Source of the DNA: an uncultured Collinsella sp.
Lineage (GTDB): Bacteria; Actinomycetota; Coriobacteriia; Coriobacteriales; Coriobacteriaceae
DNA: 5,456 nucleotides
Assembly (NCBI GenBank): GCA_937950415.1
Contig: CALFDL010000104.1
Location: 1 to 5,456, forward strand
Reading direction: 5' to 3'
Shown here: positions 4,506 through 5,456 of the stretch, piece by piece
Numbering within the stretch: position 1 is the stretch's first letter
Layout: every line of letters starts with the position of its first letter
Program-made: the position numbers and the translations under genes
Notes under the pieces: generated by a model
Seen by the model: only the letters and a program-made list of their open reading frames with translations
Databases searched by the model: none
Told to the model about the DNA's origin: nothing

Positions 4506-5387
4506 ATGATCAAGATCACCGTCCCAGCAACAAGCGCCAACTTGGGCATTGGCTACGATACCCTCGGCATGGCCGTCAGCCTTTACTCGCACTTCACCTT
4601 CGAGCGCGCCGACAAGCTCACCATCACGGGCTGCCCCGAGGAATTCCAAAACGAGAACAACCTGGTCTACGTGAGCTTTGTCGATGCACTGGCTGCATGG
4701 GGCGAGCCGGCTTTTCCCGTTGCCATCGACATCCAGACCGACGTGCCCGTCGCCCGCGGCCTGGGCTCCAGCTCCACCTGCGTCGTCGCCGGCATTATGG
4801 CCGCCGCCGCACTGACAGGCCACACCGTCGACCGCGCCGAGCTGGTTCGCATTGCCACCGAAGTCGAGGGCCATCCCGATAACGTCGCCCCCGCTATCCT
4901 GGGCGGCGCCGTCTGTTCCTTTACGCCGACCGATTCGCTCCCCCAGTGCCTGCGCTACGAGGTGAGCGATCGCCTGCGTTTTATTACCGTCATTCCACCC
5001 TACGAGGTGCACACGAGTGAGGCGCGCAAGGTCGTGCCGCAGGAGATTCCGCTTTCCACCGCCGTATGGCAGATGGGCCGCATCGCCGGCATGACGCGCG
5101 GCTTGGAGACTGGTGACCTCGACCTGATTGCCGCCGCCAATGACGACCGCATCCAGGAACCCTATCGTCGCCGTCTGATTCCCGACTACAACGCCGTGCG
5201 CGACACCTGCCTTAACGGAGGCGCCAAGACCATCTGGATCAGTGGCTCCGGCTCGACCCTCATGGCCGTAACCGATGACACTATCGTAGCCAAGTTCCTG
5301 CAGGTCAAGCTGCGTGAGCAGTTCCCCAAGTGCGATACGCATATCCTGACGTGCGACACCGAGGGCGCTCAAATCGAGTACCTGTAG
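4506..5387 (+). CDS. thrB: Homoserine kinase (GHMP superfamily)
   Basis: This enzyme phosphorylates L-homoserine with ATP to O-phospho-L-homoserine, the substrate of the threonine synthase encoded just upstream. The 293-residue length fits the family (about 300). The three GHMP motifs are present: VPATSANLGIGYDTLG at 6-21 (usually PASSANLGPGFDTLG), the ATP phosphate loop PVARGLGSSST at 81-91, and the glycine-rich C-terminal motif SGSGST at 246-251 (often SGAGPT). EGHPDNVAPAILGG at 121-134 holds the conserved acidic residue and the Asp-Asn pair. HTSEARKVVP at 169-178 and QEPYRRRLIP at 217-226 correspond to substrate-side motifs. The ATG at 4506 is backed by a strong AGGAGG at 4494-4499 with 6-base spacing. 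The thrC-thrB order resembles the Gram-positive hom-thrC-thrB arrangement, but hom is absent here. The ribosome binding site abuts the right arm of a long inverted repeat, which may affect expression if the repeat is transcribed. No protein-level damage is visible. Confidence 0.95.
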   Translation: MIKITVPATSANLGIGYDTLGMAVSLYSHFTFERADKLTITGCPEEFQNENNLVYVSFVDALAAWGEPAFPVAIDIQTDVPVARGLGSSSTCVVAGIMAAAALTGHTVDRAELVRIATEVEGHPDNVAPAILGGAVCSFTPTDSLPQCLRYEVSDRLRFITVIPPYEVHTSEARKVVPQEIPLSTAVWQMGRIAGMTRGLETGDLDLIAAANDDRIQEPYRRRLIPDYNAVRDTCLNGGAKTIWISGSGSTLMAVTDDTIVAKFLQVKLREQFPKCDTHILTCDTEGAQIEYL

Positions 5388-5402
5388 ACATCGCTGGTTA
5401 AT

Positions 5403-5431
5403 CCCTTCGGGCCGCCCAAGGGTATCCCCTT
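5403..5431. repeat. Alternative hairpins downstream of thrB
   Basis: AAGGG (5418-5422) can pair either with CCCTT upstream (5403-5407, helped by an inner GGG/CCC stem) or with CCCTT downstream (5427-5431, TATC loop). The second option is followed by AAAAACG, so neither is a plus-strand intrinsic terminator. No convincing thrB terminator lies before the end of the window. Confidence 0.35.
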
Positions 5432-5456
5432 AAAAACGTCCTCGCACTTGAGGCCC

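Noticed and set aside
4395..5372. Minus-strand open frame of 325 codons antisense to thrB
   Set aside because: Its Gly/Ala/Asp/Val-rich product has no recognisable fold, it runs through the inverted-repeat element, and thrB carries all GHMP motifs.

Overview
The window holds four genes of the aspartate-to-threonine branch of amino-acid biosynthesis. asd (aspartate-semialdehyde dehydrogenase) and lysC (aspartate kinase) lie on the minus strand. thrC (threonine synthase) and thrB (homoserine kinase) lie on the plus strand. The high GC content, the strong preference for G/C in third codon positions and the flavour of the proteins suggest a high-GC Gram-positive bacterium, probably of the Coriobacteriia (Collinsella-like). 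This placement is an inference from the look of the sequence and was not checked by a search.

Layout. Positions 1-93 are the tail region beyond asd, with two small hairpins. asd occupies 94-1119 and lysC 1293-2681, both read leftward, with lysC upstream of asd. Their 173-bp gap carries an AT-rich perfect inverted repeat, a short CGAAA tandem repeat and a GC-rich hairpin that looks like a lysC terminator. A 103-bp divergent intergenic region (2682-2784) separates lysC from thrC (2785-4302) and carries a near-perfect 16-bp palindrome. It is too short for a lysine riboswitch or a T-box leader. thrC ends in a clear intrinsic terminator. Then comes a 112-bp element (4381-4492) bounded by perfect 22-bp inverted repeats, whose right arm stops one base before the thrB ribosome binding site. 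thrB occupies 4506-5387, followed by 69 bp with small alternative hairpins.

Pathway. LysC phosphorylates aspartate and Asd reduces the product to aspartate semialdehyde. A homoserine dehydrogenase, not encoded here, would make homoserine. ThrB phosphorylates homoserine and ThrC converts O-phosphohomoserine to threonine. The semialdehyde also feeds lysine and diaminopimelate synthesis. The genes themselves are ordinary. The features most worth a second look are the long inverted-repeat element before thrB, the palindrome in the divergent promoter region, and an altered substrate-loop motif in LysC. I see no new multi-gene system.
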